A DNA stretch of 64,000 nt, taken from contig NZ_CP107031.2 in the NCBI RefSeq assembly GCF_027474845.2, forward strand, positions 3,487,001-3,551,000, read 5' to 3'. The notes beneath the pieces are model-generated. The model worked only from the letters and a program-made list of their open reading frames with translations, was not told where the DNA came from and made no database searches. Shown here piece by piece: positions 18,210 to 26,942 of the stretch. The DNA is from Maribacter aestuarii (GTDB lineage: Bacteria > Bacteroidota > Bacteroidia > Flavobacteriales > Flavobacteriaceae). A program made the translations under genes and the position numbers. Positions within the stretch are counted from its first letter, which is position 1, and every line of letters starts with the position of its first letter.

Positions 18210-18253
18210 AATGTGATTAAATTAATTGTTGTTAAAATGATTTAAACCTCAGA

Positions 18254-18283
18254 CAAATTTATATGGATTTGTGACGACCACAA
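18254..18283 (-). promoter_or_regulatory. Promoter of the HU gene
   Basis: On the minus strand, TTG (complement of 18281-18283), 19 bp, then TAAATTTG (complement of 18254-18261), an exact match to the Bacteroidota TTG-N19-TAnnTTTG consensus. It leaves a leader of about 40 nt before the HU start codon. Confidence 0.7.
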
Positions 18284-18292
18284 GTAAAACAA

Positions 18293-18338
18293 GGGGAAAT
18301 CCCCTATTTTGTTGATAACTCGGGAGGTTTGTTGATAA
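18293..18338. promoter_or_regulatory. Repeat cluster upstream of the HU promoter
   Basis: A perfect inverted repeat GGGGAAATCCCC (18293-18304) is followed by two exact 11-bp copies of TTTGTTGATAA at 18308-18318 and 18328-18338, spaced 20 bp (about two helical turns). The complement TTATCAACA differs at one base from the DnaA box TTATCCACA. The position upstream of the -33 element suits an activator or nucleoid-protein site. The function is inferred. Confidence 0.45.
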
Positions 18339-18384
18339 AGTAGGGCTTTTTCTACGATTCTCGCAAGCCAATGTAGACGGGAGT

Positions 18385-19332
18385 TTATGACACATAGGCG
18401 TTTTTTGACAAGTTTAGCCCGTTCAAGACATCTCTAACGGCCATCCTGCGTTTTCCTTGAAGCTGTATTTCTAACAGATTTAAATAACCTCCACTGACAG
18501 CTACCTTTAGTGTTTTCCTATCAAAAACTAGAGTCCCGGTTTTCATATCGTGCTCGGTTCTTTCCATTTCGGTTTCATATATTTTAACCATTATTTGTTC
18601 CTCTTCATTAAAGAGTATGGTCCAAGCGGCTGGATATGGACTTAAACCACGAATATGATTATAGATATCAGTAATTGAAAGTGCCCAGCTTATTCTACAG
18701 GTATCGCGTTGTATCTTTTGTGCCGATTTCAAACCCTCTTTCTGGTCTTGCAACGTGGTTTCCATATTCCCGTTACTTATTCTTTCTATAGTTTTAAGAA
18801 CAATACCCGCGCCTAAGGCCATAAGCCTATCATGCAGACTACCCGCATTTTCGTTGGGATGTATGTCAGTTTCCTCTTGGAGAATGATGGCTCCGGTATC
18901 AATCTTTTCATCGATAAAAAAGGTGGTTACTCCTGTTTTCTTTTCCCCATTCATTATAGCCCAGTTGATAGGTGCCGCGCCCCTGTACTCAGGTAATAAC
19001 GATGCATGCAAATTGAAGGTTCCATATTCGGGCATTTGCCAAACCACTTTGGGAAGCATTCTAAAGGCAACAACAACCTGCAGATTAGCTTTTAAAGCTT
19101 TCAATTCTTTCAAAAAGCCTTCATCTTTTAGATTCGTAGGTTGAAGGATTTTTAGCTGCTTGCTTTCAGCATATTTTTTTACTGCAGACTCGTGTATTTT
19201 TTTTCCACGTCCCGCAGGTCGGTCGGGCGCGGTAATAACACCTACAACATTATGACCCGCTCCAATAATAGCATCCAGAATGCCCACTGCAAATTCTGGC
19301 GTTCCCATAAATACAATTCTAAGTTCTTTCAT
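18385..19332 (-). CDS. fmt: Methionyl-tRNA formyltransferase
   Basis: 315 residues, standard Fmt length. It formylates Met-tRNAi with 10-formyl-tetrahydrofolate to start translation. The start RIVFMGTPEFAVGILD is typical. The catalytic core shows FNLHASLLPEYRGAAPINWA (the Asn and His are catalytic) and the aspartate in KIDTGAI. The C-terminal OB-like tRNA-binding domain is present to the end. Its first 14 bp overlap the end of recQ, so the two genes are translated from one mRNA. No def gene is adjacent in the window. Confidence 0.97.
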   Translation of the reverse strand: MKELRIVFMGTPEFAVGILDAIIGAGHNVVGVITAPDRPAGRGKKIHESAVKKYAESKQLKILQPTNLKDEGFLKELKALKANLQVVVAFRMLPKVVWQMPEYGTFNLHASLLPEYRGAAPINWAIMNGEKKTGVTTFFIDEKIDTGAIILQEETDIHPNENAGSLHDRLMALGAGIVLKTIERISNGNMETTLQDQKEGLKSAQKIQRDTCRISWALSITDIYNHIRGLSPYPAAWTILFNEEEQIMVKIYETEMERTEHDMKTGTLVFDRKTLKVAVSGGYLNLLEIQLQGKRRMAVRDVLNGLNLSKNAYVS

Positions 19333-21232
19333 TTCGTATAAGTTGATACCTGTTTTTTGTATCGATTTCTATATCGCCCTGTTCTAATAAGTCCTGTATA
19401 GCCCTTAAAATGGATTTCTGATCCCAATGCAATACATCACAAATGGCTCTTGAGGTAAATCGTTCATGTTGCAATAGGTCTTTAATTTGATTTTTTAAAA
19501 TAGTGGATGTGCCATTTTTTGCGGGCTCATTTTTAAGGCAAACATCGCATACGCCACAATCTTCAGACTGCTTTTCGTCAAAGTAACGTAATAACTGTTT
19601 ACTCCTACATACCCTATCATTATCCACATAATCTAAAATGTGCATTACATTTTTCTCCTTTAACCTGTTTTGTTCCTTTATCAAAAAGGCGAACTTGTTA
19701 ACAGTTAAATCGTCTTCCCTAGGTACTAAGAAAGTAAGTTCTAAATCGCTATGGGAGGCTTTATATTCAACTATGCTATCTGCATTTAATTGTTCCAATC
19801 CTTCTATAATGGCATCTTCCGTTGTATTGGATTTATTTGCCAATAATACCGTATTAACTTTAGTTTCAAATTCAAAAATCCCCCCATAAGTCCTCATAAC
19901 GTTCTTCACCAAATCTTCTAATCGTCTGTTCGTTTCCAAATAATCAAAAAGTTCATTCTTGTTACATACAAAGCGCAAGGTTGACTTTCTCGAAAATGAT
20001 TCCGATAAGGCAATTACAGAATTCCTGTCCAACACTTGCAAAGAGTTATAGGTCAGCAATGTGTTAAGTTGATATGTAGCGCAGAAAGAATTAAAATTCA
20101 ACTGACAACTAAACCCGTTACCCTCTCCGTAAGCTATTTGAAAGTAGTTGTTAAGTTTGCTATATACTTTTTTAACAAAAGTTACGTCTGGGAGAATGCT
20201 AAGGAACTGTTTTTTGACCTGTTCGGCATCCGCCTTATTGGTTAATAGAATGGCCTTTGCCGCTTCACCATTTCGTCCGGCCCTACCTGCCTCCTGATAG
20301 TAATTTTCAATACAATCCGGAATCTGATAATGAATTACCAAACCTACATCTGGTTTGTCTATTCCCATGCCAAAGGCATTGGTGGCGACCATTATTTTTG
20401 TCCTGTTCTGCAACCAATCTTCCAATTTTTTTCGCTTGTGTTGCTCTAGGATCCCTCCATGATAAAATGCCGAACTTATATCATGATTCTCCAAGTAACG
20501 AGATAATTCTTCCGCAAGTTTTCTTGTTCGCACGTAAACAATTCCACTGGACTGTAAAGACTTGCAGTAGTGCTTTAGTTGGTATTTTTTATCCTCAGAA
20601 AATTGAACTATAAAGGCAATATTTGCTCTCGAAAAAGAGTCTTTTACGATTAATGGACTTTTCAGCTCCAATGCATTACAAATATCCTTGGAAACCCTTG
20701 CCGTTGCGGTGGCCGTTAATGCCATAAATGGAATGTTGGGCTGCAATTCCCTGAGTATAACGCAATTTAAATAGGCAGGTCGGAAGTCATGTCCCCATTG
20801 AGAAATACAATGCGCTTCATCTACTACCAAAAGATTTACATTCATTTGACGAATTCTATCCTGAACAATCTCCTGATTTAATCTCTCGGGAGATAAATAG
20901 AGAAACTTGACGTTACCGTAGATACAATTGTCCAAAAGGTTGCTTACCTCATCGGAACTTATCCTCCCTGTAAGACCAATAGCTTTTATCCCTAAATCCT
21001 TTAAGGTGTTTACCTGATTTTGAATTAGTGCAATTAATGGTGAGACTACCACACATATGCCATCTTTGGCCATCGCCGGAACCTGAAAACAAATAGATTT
21101 TCCACCACCAGTTGGGAGCAATCCTAATGCGTCCCTTCCTTCCATTACGGCGTTAATCAGTAATTCTTGAGAGCCCTTAAAAGATGTGAAGCCCCAATAT
21201 TCATTAAGAATTTCCCTTGGAAGTTTATTCAC
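19319..21232 (-). CDS. recQ: ATP-dependent DNA helicase RecQ
   Basis: 637 residues. The superfamily 2 helicase core has Walker A in LLPTGGGKSICFQ, the DEAH box in VVDEAHCISQWGHDFRP (the RecQ-specific aromatic-rich loop follows), and motif VI in QEAGRAGRNGE. The RecQ zinc-binding segment near 545-590 shows CRSKQLL...CGVCDVCLKN. It unwinds recombination and fork intermediates. No clear HRDC domain is visible; the C-terminus instead carries a short winged-helix-like tail, so this is a compact RecQ. It overlaps the upstream NTPase by 8 bp and the downstream fmt by 14 bp. Confidence 0.95.
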   Translation of the reverse strand: MNKLPREILNEYWGFTSFKGSQELLINAVMEGRDALGLLPTGGGKSICFQVPAMAKDGICVVVSPLIALIQNQVNTLKDLGIKAIGLTGRISSDEVSNLLDNCIYGNVKFLYLSPERLNQEIVQDRIRQMNVNLLVVDEAHCISQWGHDFRPAYLNCVILRELQPNIPFMALTATATARVSKDICNALELKSPLIVKDSFSRANIAFIVQFSEDKKYQLKHYCKSLQSSGIVYVRTRKLAEELSRYLENHDISSAFYHGGILEQHKRKKLEDWLQNRTKIMVATNAFGMGIDKPDVGLVIHYQIPDCIENYYQEAGRAGRNGEAAKAILLTNKADAEQVKKQFLSILPDVTFVKKVYSKLNNYFQIAYGEGNGFSCQLNFNSFCATYQLNTLLTYNSLQVLDRNSVIALSESFSRKSTLRFVCNKNELFDYLETNRRLEDLVKNVMRTYGGIFEFETKVNTVLLANKSNTTEDAIIEGLEQLNADSIVEYKASHSDLELTFLVPREDDLTVNKFAFLIKEQNRLKEKNVMHILDYVDNDRVCRSKQLLRYFDEKQSEDCGVCDVCLKNEPAKNGTSTILKNQIKDLLQHERFTSRAICDVLHWDQKSILRAIQDLLEQGDIEIDTKNRYQLIRNERT

Positions 21233-21794
21233 TGTATTGGCCTAAATGATTTAATACAAATTTCAGTCGCTCATTTACAGTGCCAAAAGGAACTTCCTGA
21301 ATTTCATATCCTATGGACGTATACGCTTCCTCTAAGGCGTTGTGTATATGGATAGCTTCCTGAAAACTTTCCATTCTTTCGTTATCTTGAACGTAGATTT
21401 CTTCCCAAGGAGGGAATAAAAAGACCCTAGTGTATCTATTCAATTCGCAAATATCAATATACTTTTGGTCATAGGATTGTTTAAAATAGTCCATATAGGC
21501 CAAAACGTCGGGTAATCCGCGATCAAAGAATACGATTTCTTCATTTAATTCGGAGGCCTTTGCGTAATGCGCTAATCTACCATATAAGAGTTGTTCATTA
21601 AATGATTTTGGATCATTTACGAACGCCAATGGATTCGTTAAATAAGATTCTTTTTCCTGCGTTTTCTTGGCGTCCAGGGTCATGGAGCGTACAATTTCAT
21701 GGAAACAAAAAAATCCTGATTTTTCCAGTAAATTTATAAGTGATGTTTTACCTGTTCCGGGACCTCCAGTTAATACGATTTTTTTAACGCTCAA
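21225..21794 (-). CDS. P-loop NTPase (AAA_28/NadR-like ATPase)
   Basis: 189 residues with an N-terminal Walker A GGPGTGKTS (about 10-18) and VFFDRGLPDVLAY, a Walker B-like aspartate as in nucleotide- or metabolite-kinase-like ATPases of the AAA_28 group (related to the kinase half of NadR). The conserved FPPWEEIYVQDNERMES segment is characteristic. The substrate is unknown; a small-molecule kinase is plausible. It is the first gene of the NTPase-recQ-fmt operon and overlaps recQ by 8 bp, but the context does not give it a role. Confidence 0.8.
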   Translation of the reverse strand: MSVKKIVLTGGPGTGKTSLINLLEKSGFFCFHEIVRSMTLDAKKTQEKESYLTNPLAFVNDPKSFNEQLLYGRLAHYAKASELNEEIVFFDRGLPDVLAYMDYFKQSYDQKYIDICELNRYTRVFLFPPWEEIYVQDNERMESFQEAIHIHNALEEAYTSIGYEIQEVPFGTVNERLKFVLNHLGQYSE

Positions 21795-21880
21795 TTTTTT
21801 ATTTTAACTAAACAAAAGTAAAGAAACCATAGGTATTATAAAACTTCCGCTTAACCCTTATCTTTGTAAAAAAATAGTTT

Positions 21881-22168
21881 ATGTCGGAACTTAAATCGGA
21901 GGATTTTTATAAGCGATTAAAAATTCAATTGGAGGAAACTACCATATGGCCCTCTAACTATCTCTATAAGTTTATCGTTCTTACCGATCCGGATAAAATA
22001 AAGCGAATACATCAAATTTTTGACAATACGGGAGCGGTCATCGATTTAAAAAAGTCGAAAAATGGGAAATATACCAGTGTGTCGATAACTGTGAACATTA
22101 AAAATCCGGATGGTGTAATCCAAAAATATAAAGAGGTAAGCATTATTGAAGGGGTAATCTCATTGTAA
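21881..22168 (+). CDS. DUF493 family protein
   Basis: 95 residues of the DUF493 (YbeD-like) family, a small ferredoxin-like ACT-type fold. The pattern is clear: WPSNYLYKFIVLTD, then VSITVNIKNPDGVIQKYKEV and a final short strand ending EGVISL. Function is unknown; YbeD is linked to lipoate metabolism only by gene neighbourhood in Enterobacteria. It is divergently arranged with the NTPase operon and precedes DUF4290 and murA on the same strand. Confidence 0.88.
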   Translation: MSELKSEDFYKRLKIQLEETTIWPSNYLYKFIVLTDPDKIKRIHQIFDNTGAVIDLKKSKNGKYTSVSITVNIKNPDGVIQKYKEVSIIEGVISL

Positions 22169-22253
22169 AATAGCTTTTAAGCTATAATTTTATTATTTTG
22201 CGAACGTTATAAGAATACTTCTTCATACATCGTAAGCAGTTAAAATTTCCAAT

Positions 22254-22907
22254 TTGAATTTAGTAGAGAATTTAGAATACAATACAGAACGTCCACATCT
22301 CATCATACCTGAGTATGGCAGACATTTTCAGAAAATGGTAGACCATGCCGTTTCCATAGAAGATCGAGTGGAGAGAAACAAGGTGGCGAATGCTATCATA
22401 AGTGTGATGGGTAATTTACAGCCCCACCTGAGAGACGTGCCAGATTTTCAGCACAAACTGTGGGATCAGTTATTTATCATGTCCGATTTTAAATTGGACG
22501 TGGACTCACCCTTTCCAATAACCTCAAAAGAGATTTTGCAAAAGCGTCCAGAGCCTCTGGAATATCCGCAAAATCATCCCAAATATCGTTTTTATGGAAA
22601 CAACATTAAACGAATGATCGATGTTGCAGTGCAATGGGAGAAGGGTGATAAAAGATCAGGATTGGAGTACGCGATCGCCAACCATATGAAAAAATGCTAT
22701 CTCAACTGGAACAAGGATGTGGTGGACGATAAGGCCATATTTAAACATCTTTATGAATTAAGTGACGGACAGATAGACCTTGCCGCGGAGGGTGAGAATT
22801 TGACCGATAGTGGTCAATTCCTAAAAAATAGGATTGCAAAAAGTCCAAGGTCCAGTTCCAATAAGAAAAATCAAAGAAATAATAACCGCGGTAAAAAACG
22901 CTATTAA
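22254..22907 (+). CDS. DUF4290 family protein
   Basis: 217 residues of the Bacteroidota-specific DUF4290 family. It begins MNLVENLEYNTERPHLIIPEYGRH. The family's conserved block NAIISVMGNLQPHLRD follows, and the protein ends in a low-complexity basic tail rich in N, K and R (about 197-217) that could bind nucleic acid. The start codon is TTG at 22254: the family alignment begins exactly there and no ATG is available nearby. It is 16 bp upstream of murA, so the two are probably cotranscribed. Function is unknown. Confidence 0.88.
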   Translation: MNLVENLEYNTERPHLIIPEYGRHFQKMVDHAVSIEDRVERNKVANAIISVMGNLQPHLRDVPDFQHKLWDQLFIMSDFKLDVDSPFPITSKEILQKRPEPLEYPQNHPKYRFYGNNIKRMIDVAVQWEKGDKRSGLEYAIANHMKKCYLNWNKDVVDDKAIFKHLYELSDGQIDLAAEGENLTDSGQFLKNRIAKSPRSSSNKKNQRNNNRGKKRY

Positions 22908-22923
22908 ATTTCCACTCCTATAG

Positions 22924-24231
22924 ATGGGAACATTCAAAATTGAAGGGGGGCACCAACTACACGGTGAAATTACTCCTCAAGGCGCAAAAAATGAAGCCTT
23001 ACAAATTTTATGCGCAGTACTCTTAACTGCAGAAAAGGTAACCATACATAACATTCCAGACATTGTTGATGTTAACAAACTCATTGCCCTCCTAGAGGAT
23101 TTAGGTGTAAAAATCCAAAAGAAAGGAAAGGGTTCTTATACTTTTAAATCGGATGATATTAATCTAGATTATCTCCAATCCGATCAATTTAAAGCAGACG
23201 GTCGGGGATTACGAGGTTCTATTATGTTGGTGGGGCCTTTATTAGCGAGATTTGGCAAAGGGTATATACCTAAACCGGGTGGCGATAAAATAGGTCGAAG
23301 AAGATTGGATACCCATTTTGAAGGATTTATAAAACTTGGTGCAAAATTTAGATATAACAAAGAAGAATATTTCTATGGCGTAGAGGCTAAAAAACTTAAG
23401 GGTACCTATATGCTCTTAGACGAAGCTTCTGTTACAGGAACGGCGAATATTGTTATGGCCGCAGTATTGGCCGAAGGACAAACTACCATTTATAATGCCG
23501 CGTGCGAACCCTATTTGCAACAACTTTGTAAGATGTTGAACCGTATGGGCGCCAAAATTTCTGGCGTTGGTTCCAACCTTTTGGTAATTGATGGAGTCCA
23601 GGAGTTAGGAGGTACTGATCATACCATGCTACCCGATATGATTGAAATCGGTAGCTGGATCGGACTTGCCGCAATGACTAAAAGCGAACTTACCATTAAA
23701 AATGTCAGCTGGGATGATTTAGGACAAATTCCAACGGTTTTTAGAAAATTGGGTATAACCCTGGAGCGCAAAGGAGACGATATTTATATACCTGAACACA
23801 AAAAGGGCTATGAGATACAAAATTACATCGATGGCTCTATTTTGACCATTGCAGATGCTCCTTGGCCGGGACTTACGCCAGACTTGTTGAGCATAATATT
23901 GGTGATATCCACCCAGGCTAGGGGAGAAGTAGTTATTCATCAAAAGATGTTCGAAAGCCGTTTGTTCTTTGTGGACAAGCTTTTAGACATGGGCGCCAAA
24001 ATAATTCTTTGTGATCCTCACAGGGCTGCCGTTATGGGACACGATTTTAAGTCTAGTTTGAAAGCAACAACGATGACCTCTCCGGATATAAGAGCTGGTG
24101 TATCTTTATTAATTGCAGCACTTTCTGCCAAGGGAACATCTACTATCCATAATATTGAGCAAATAGACCGGGGGTACGAAAATATTGACGAGCGGCTACG
24201 AGCAATAGGGGCTAAAATTATTAGGTTGTAA
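22924..24231 (+). CDS. murA: UDP-N-acetylglucosamine 1-carboxyvinyltransferase
   Basis: 435 residues, full MurA length. It adds enolpyruvate to UDP-GlcNAc, the first committed step of peptidoglycan synthesis. The EPSP-synthase-like fold shows K22-N23 in GAKNEA, RGLRGSIMLVGPLLARFG, and a C-terminal DRGYENIDERLRAIGA. The catalytic-loop residue equal to E. coli C115 is aspartate (D121 in KPGGDKIGRRRLDTH). Cys-to-Asp MurA enzymes stay active but are not alkylated by fosfomycin, so intrinsic resistance is expected. It overlaps the convergent membrane-protein gene by 11 bp. Confidence 0.97.
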   Translation: MGTFKIEGGHQLHGEITPQGAKNEALQILCAVLLTAEKVTIHNIPDIVDVNKLIALLEDLGVKIQKKGKGSYTFKSDDINLDYLQSDQFKADGRGLRGSIMLVGPLLARFGKGYIPKPGGDKIGRRRLDTHFEGFIKLGAKFRYNKEEYFYGVEAKKLKGTYMLLDEASVTGTANIVMAAVLAEGQTTIYNAACEPYLQQLCKMLNRMGAKISGVGSNLLVIDGVQELGGTDHTMLPDMIEIGSWIGLAAMTKSELTIKNVSWDDLGQIPTVFRKLGITLERKGDDIYIPEHKKGYEIQNYIDGSILTIADAPWPGLTPDLLSIILVISTQARGEVVIHQKMFESRLFFVDKLLDMGAKIILCDPHRAAVMGHDFKSSLKATTMTSPDIRAGVSLLIAALSAKGTSTIHNIEQIDRGYENIDERLRAIGAKIIRL

Positions 24232-24631
24232 CGTAGTTCCAGGTTGTCAAAATAAAGAGTACAGTCCAAATAGTGGTTCTTATCCAATTTCTTTGCACAA
24301 GCTTTTGAACCGAAAAACCTATTTCTTTTCTTTTTGAAATATTTTGATGGAGCGGCACAAATAGGGCAAAAGTGATGATCCATAATGACAAAACCATAGC
24401 CATACTTAATATTTCATAGAATCCCTGTTCTTGGACAAACTGGGCTGTGGTCACGATTAACTGTCCAAACATTAATGGAATTACTATCACCGCTATTCTT
24501 CTAGTGTACTTCTCATGCCATGGTAATAAGTCTTTTGGATTGTAAAAGGCAAAACTTGGATAAATTATAAGTTGTACCATCCAAATAAGTATCAGAAGCC
24601 CAAAATCTAGCAATAAGCGAATTGTTTCCAT
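24221..24631 (-). CDS. Four-helix membrane protein of unknown function
   Basis: 136 residues with four predicted membrane helices (about 5-24, 46-66, 76-96 and 116-134). The loop after helix 1 holds YPSFAFYNPKDLLPWHEKYTRR, a conserved-looking aromatic/His/Arg motif, and the third loop is basic. I recognise it only as a conserved flavobacterial membrane protein without a named family. It starts 17 bp after the S10 peptidase stop on the same strand and is probably cotranscribed. Its end overlaps murA by 11 bp. Confidence 0.75.
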   Translation of the reverse strand: METIRLLLDFGLLILIWMVQLIIYPSFAFYNPKDLLPWHEKYTRRIAVIVIPLMFGQLIVTTAQFVQEQGFYEILSMAMVLSLWIITFALFVPLHQNISKRKEIGFSVQKLVQRNWIRTTIWTVLFILTTWNYVTT

Positions 24632-24648
24632 TATTTTTAGCTTTTCAG

Positions 24649-26154
24649 CTAGTTGGAAGTTTCATCAATAAAAGCATCTACATCAGTTTTAAATTTTTCC
24701 ATGGATGGCCTATGCGTATACATCATATGGCCTGCCTCGTAATATTTCATGATAATATTCTTTTTCAATTCAGCATCCAGACCCATGTGGTTAATGGAAT
24801 ACTCTACGCCATAGAAAACAGTTGCCAAATCATAATAACCATTTAGAATTAGAATTTTAAGATCAGGATTTCTTTTCATGGCAGAAGTCATATCCGGCAA
24901 GGTACTGACAGCCACTTGTGCATTCCATATTATATTACCATTATGACTCCAGTCCCATTTAAAACCCTTTCTTGAACCTGCTGTTGTGGTGTAGCTTAAA
25001 TCTTTGCGCACCTTTAAATCATTGTACAAATAATCTTTAAATGCCGAAATATAAGGTGAGGAGATTGCATCACTTTGGGGGTCAGTAAACGCAGATTGCG
25101 ATAACAGGTCTTCATTAATCCCAGTATATCTCGAATCCAACCGACCAACAGTAAGTTCTTTGTCCCGCAGCAATTCTTGGAAATACTCGCTATTGGTGAC
25201 GCGTAAATCCGCCTTAAGCCAAAAATCCTTGGTTAAACCGGAAAAGTCGGCTAATTTTTGAGCAATAGTTTCTTTTTCCGATGCTGTTAATTGATCCCCC
25301 TTGAGTAAGGCTGGCGCATATTCATTTTCGGTAAACGTTCTAACGCCCTTTAAAAAACCTTCCAAGTCTTCACCTTTATTTTTTATTTTATTATGATACC
25401 ACGCCGTAGCGGCATAGGAAGGAAAATGAGTCAAATACGAAATATCATCTCCGGGCCCAAATAGTAAATGTTGTAACTCGAAAACCGCGGAAACCATAAT
25501 AACACCGTTCATGGCGATACCTTTGTCCTGAAGGTATTTTACCAATCCTGCATTTCTGAATGTACCGTAACTCTCACCGAGCAAATACTTGGGAGCGTTC
25601 ATCTTCTCTGTTTTAATTAAGAACTGCTCTATAAACAACCCAATACTTCTAATATCTTGGTCAACGCCCCAAAAATCTTTCCATTCTGCATTGCCAATAG
25701 GTCTACTGAATCCAACGCCTACGGGATCGATCATAACCAAATCTGCCTTGTCAAGAATGGAAAATTCGTTATTCACAACTTTGTATGGAGCGGGTTTGGT
25801 ATACGAAGGATCATTAACGTCAATTCTTTTTGGGCCTAAAACTCCAAAATGTAGCCAAAATGATGCGGATAGCGGACCTCCATTAAATGCAAAAACAATA
25901 GGCCTGTTTTCATTTGAATTGGATTTCTTATAGTGCGTGAATCCGAACAGGGCTATGGGTTCATCATTTTCATCTCGCAACTGCACCGTACCGGTTTCTG
26001 CAGAAAGGGCTATTGTTTTGCCGTTGATAGTTACCGACTGCGTAGAGGTGAATACTTCACCTTTGGGAACCTCCTTCTTTATATCGGATTTCTCTTGAGA
26101 GAATGCTGTGAATGTAGATAAGATGAATAAGGCAATACATAATAGATTTTTCAT
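24649..26154 (-). CDS. Exported S10 serine carboxypeptidase-like protein
   Basis: 501 residues with a signal peptide (about 1-20, ending TAFSQ). It belongs to the S10 family (alpha/beta-hydrolase fold): the nucleophile serine is in LLGESYGTFR, the oxyanion segment FNGGPLSASFWLH replaces the usual NGGPGSSS, and the aspartate/histidine parts lie in LILNGYYDLATVF and AGHMMYTHRPS. S10 enzymes remove C-terminal residues from peptides; here it would act in the periplasm. A paralogue with the same layout lies at 60201-61685. The change at the oxyanion motif may alter activity. Confidence 0.9.
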   Translation of the reverse strand: MKNLLCIALFILSTFTAFSQEKSDIKKEVPKGEVFTSTQSVTINGKTIALSAETGTVQLRDENDEPIALFGFTHYKKSNSNENRPIVFAFNGGPLSASFWLHFGVLGPKRIDVNDPSYTKPAPYKVVNNEFSILDKADLVMIDPVGVGFSRPIGNAEWKDFWGVDQDIRSIGLFIEQFLIKTEKMNAPKYLLGESYGTFRNAGLVKYLQDKGIAMNGVIMVSAVFELQHLLFGPGDDISYLTHFPSYAATAWYHNKIKNKGEDLEGFLKGVRTFTENEYAPALLKGDQLTASEKETIAQKLADFSGLTKDFWLKADLRVTNSEYFQELLRDKELTVGRLDSRYTGINEDLLSQSAFTDPQSDAISSPYISAFKDYLYNDLKVRKDLSYTTTAGSRKGFKWDWSHNGNIIWNAQVAVSTLPDMTSAMKRNPDLKILILNGYYDLATVFYGVEYSINHMGLDAELKKNIIMKYYEAGHMMYTHRPSMEKFKTDVDAFIDETSN

Positions 26155-26214
26155 GGTATTTGGTTTTGATTGGCTACTACTTGAGTTTATAAGTTGATAG
26201 CGAAAATTTAATTT

Positions 26215-26850
26215 CTATAATTCGAATTCCGTTTGCTTGGTTCCATTGTCAAAAATATGAGGGTAATGCTCTCGGGCATTCTTAAACATAAATGATACGG
26301 GGACATCTTCAAAATGACCATAGTCTTCAACGTATTCCATAAACAAATTTCCGTTTCTATTGAATTCTTGCAATATGGAATCGTTTTCACCGTCAAACTC
26401 TAAAGGTGCAACATTAAATAATTGGCACATAGATGCGTTAAATGCAGGCGATAATTTGAGCCATTTTCCGTCTAAATACACATTCACCATTCCGTGATTG
26501 GTTAATTCGTTGGATCCGAATTTTTCCACTAGCCTTTCCACTCCAATATGGTTTTTGACTTTAGCCAAATGAATTCTAGCCGGAATGCCCAATGCTCGCA
26601 GACAAGCTATCAAAAGTATGGACTTGTCTACACAGTGCCCTTTGGATTTTTTAGCAATTACACTTGCCCTATAATTTTCCTTGGAAAAACTTAAGCTATA
26701 AGGGTTATACCTCCAAGAGTCGCGAACTTTTAAATAGAGTTGTTTGACTATCTCTTTCTTAGAAAGCGAAGTATTTTTATAATCGGCTACCAATTTTTGA
26801 ATTTCTTCACTTTCATAATCAAAAAAATAGGTAGGTGATAGGTAATCCAT
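26215..26850 (-). CDS. Transglutaminase-like domain protein
   Basis: 211 residues, cytoplasmic (no signal peptide), with a transglutaminase/protease-like core. The nucleophilic cysteine is in KSKGHCVDKSILL (about 73-85), the histidine in LTNHGMVNVYLDGKW, and the third position reads WLKLSPAFN, where many relatives have an aspartate (DPxxN). Such proteins hydrolyse or crosslink peptide or isopeptide bonds. The missing aspartate leaves catalysis uncertain. It sits alone between the S10 peptidase and pirin genes on the same strand. Confidence 0.8.
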   Translation of the reverse strand: MDYLSPTYFFDYESEEIQKLVADYKNTSLSKKEIVKQLYLKVRDSWRYNPYSLSFSKENYRASVIAKKSKGHCVDKSILLIACLRALGIPARIHLAKVKNHIGVERLVEKFGSNELTNHGMVNVYLDGKWLKLSPAFNASMCQLFNVAPLEFDGENDSILQEFNRNGNLFMEYVEDYGHFEDVPVSFMFKNAREHYPHIFDNGTKQTEFEL

Positions 26851-26942
26851 TTAAATTCTTCTTTTGAAAATATCCTTTTACTGCTAAAGATTATCCATGA
26901 AAAGCATATCTGAGTTCCGGTCTTGATATCACTATCTTAAAT

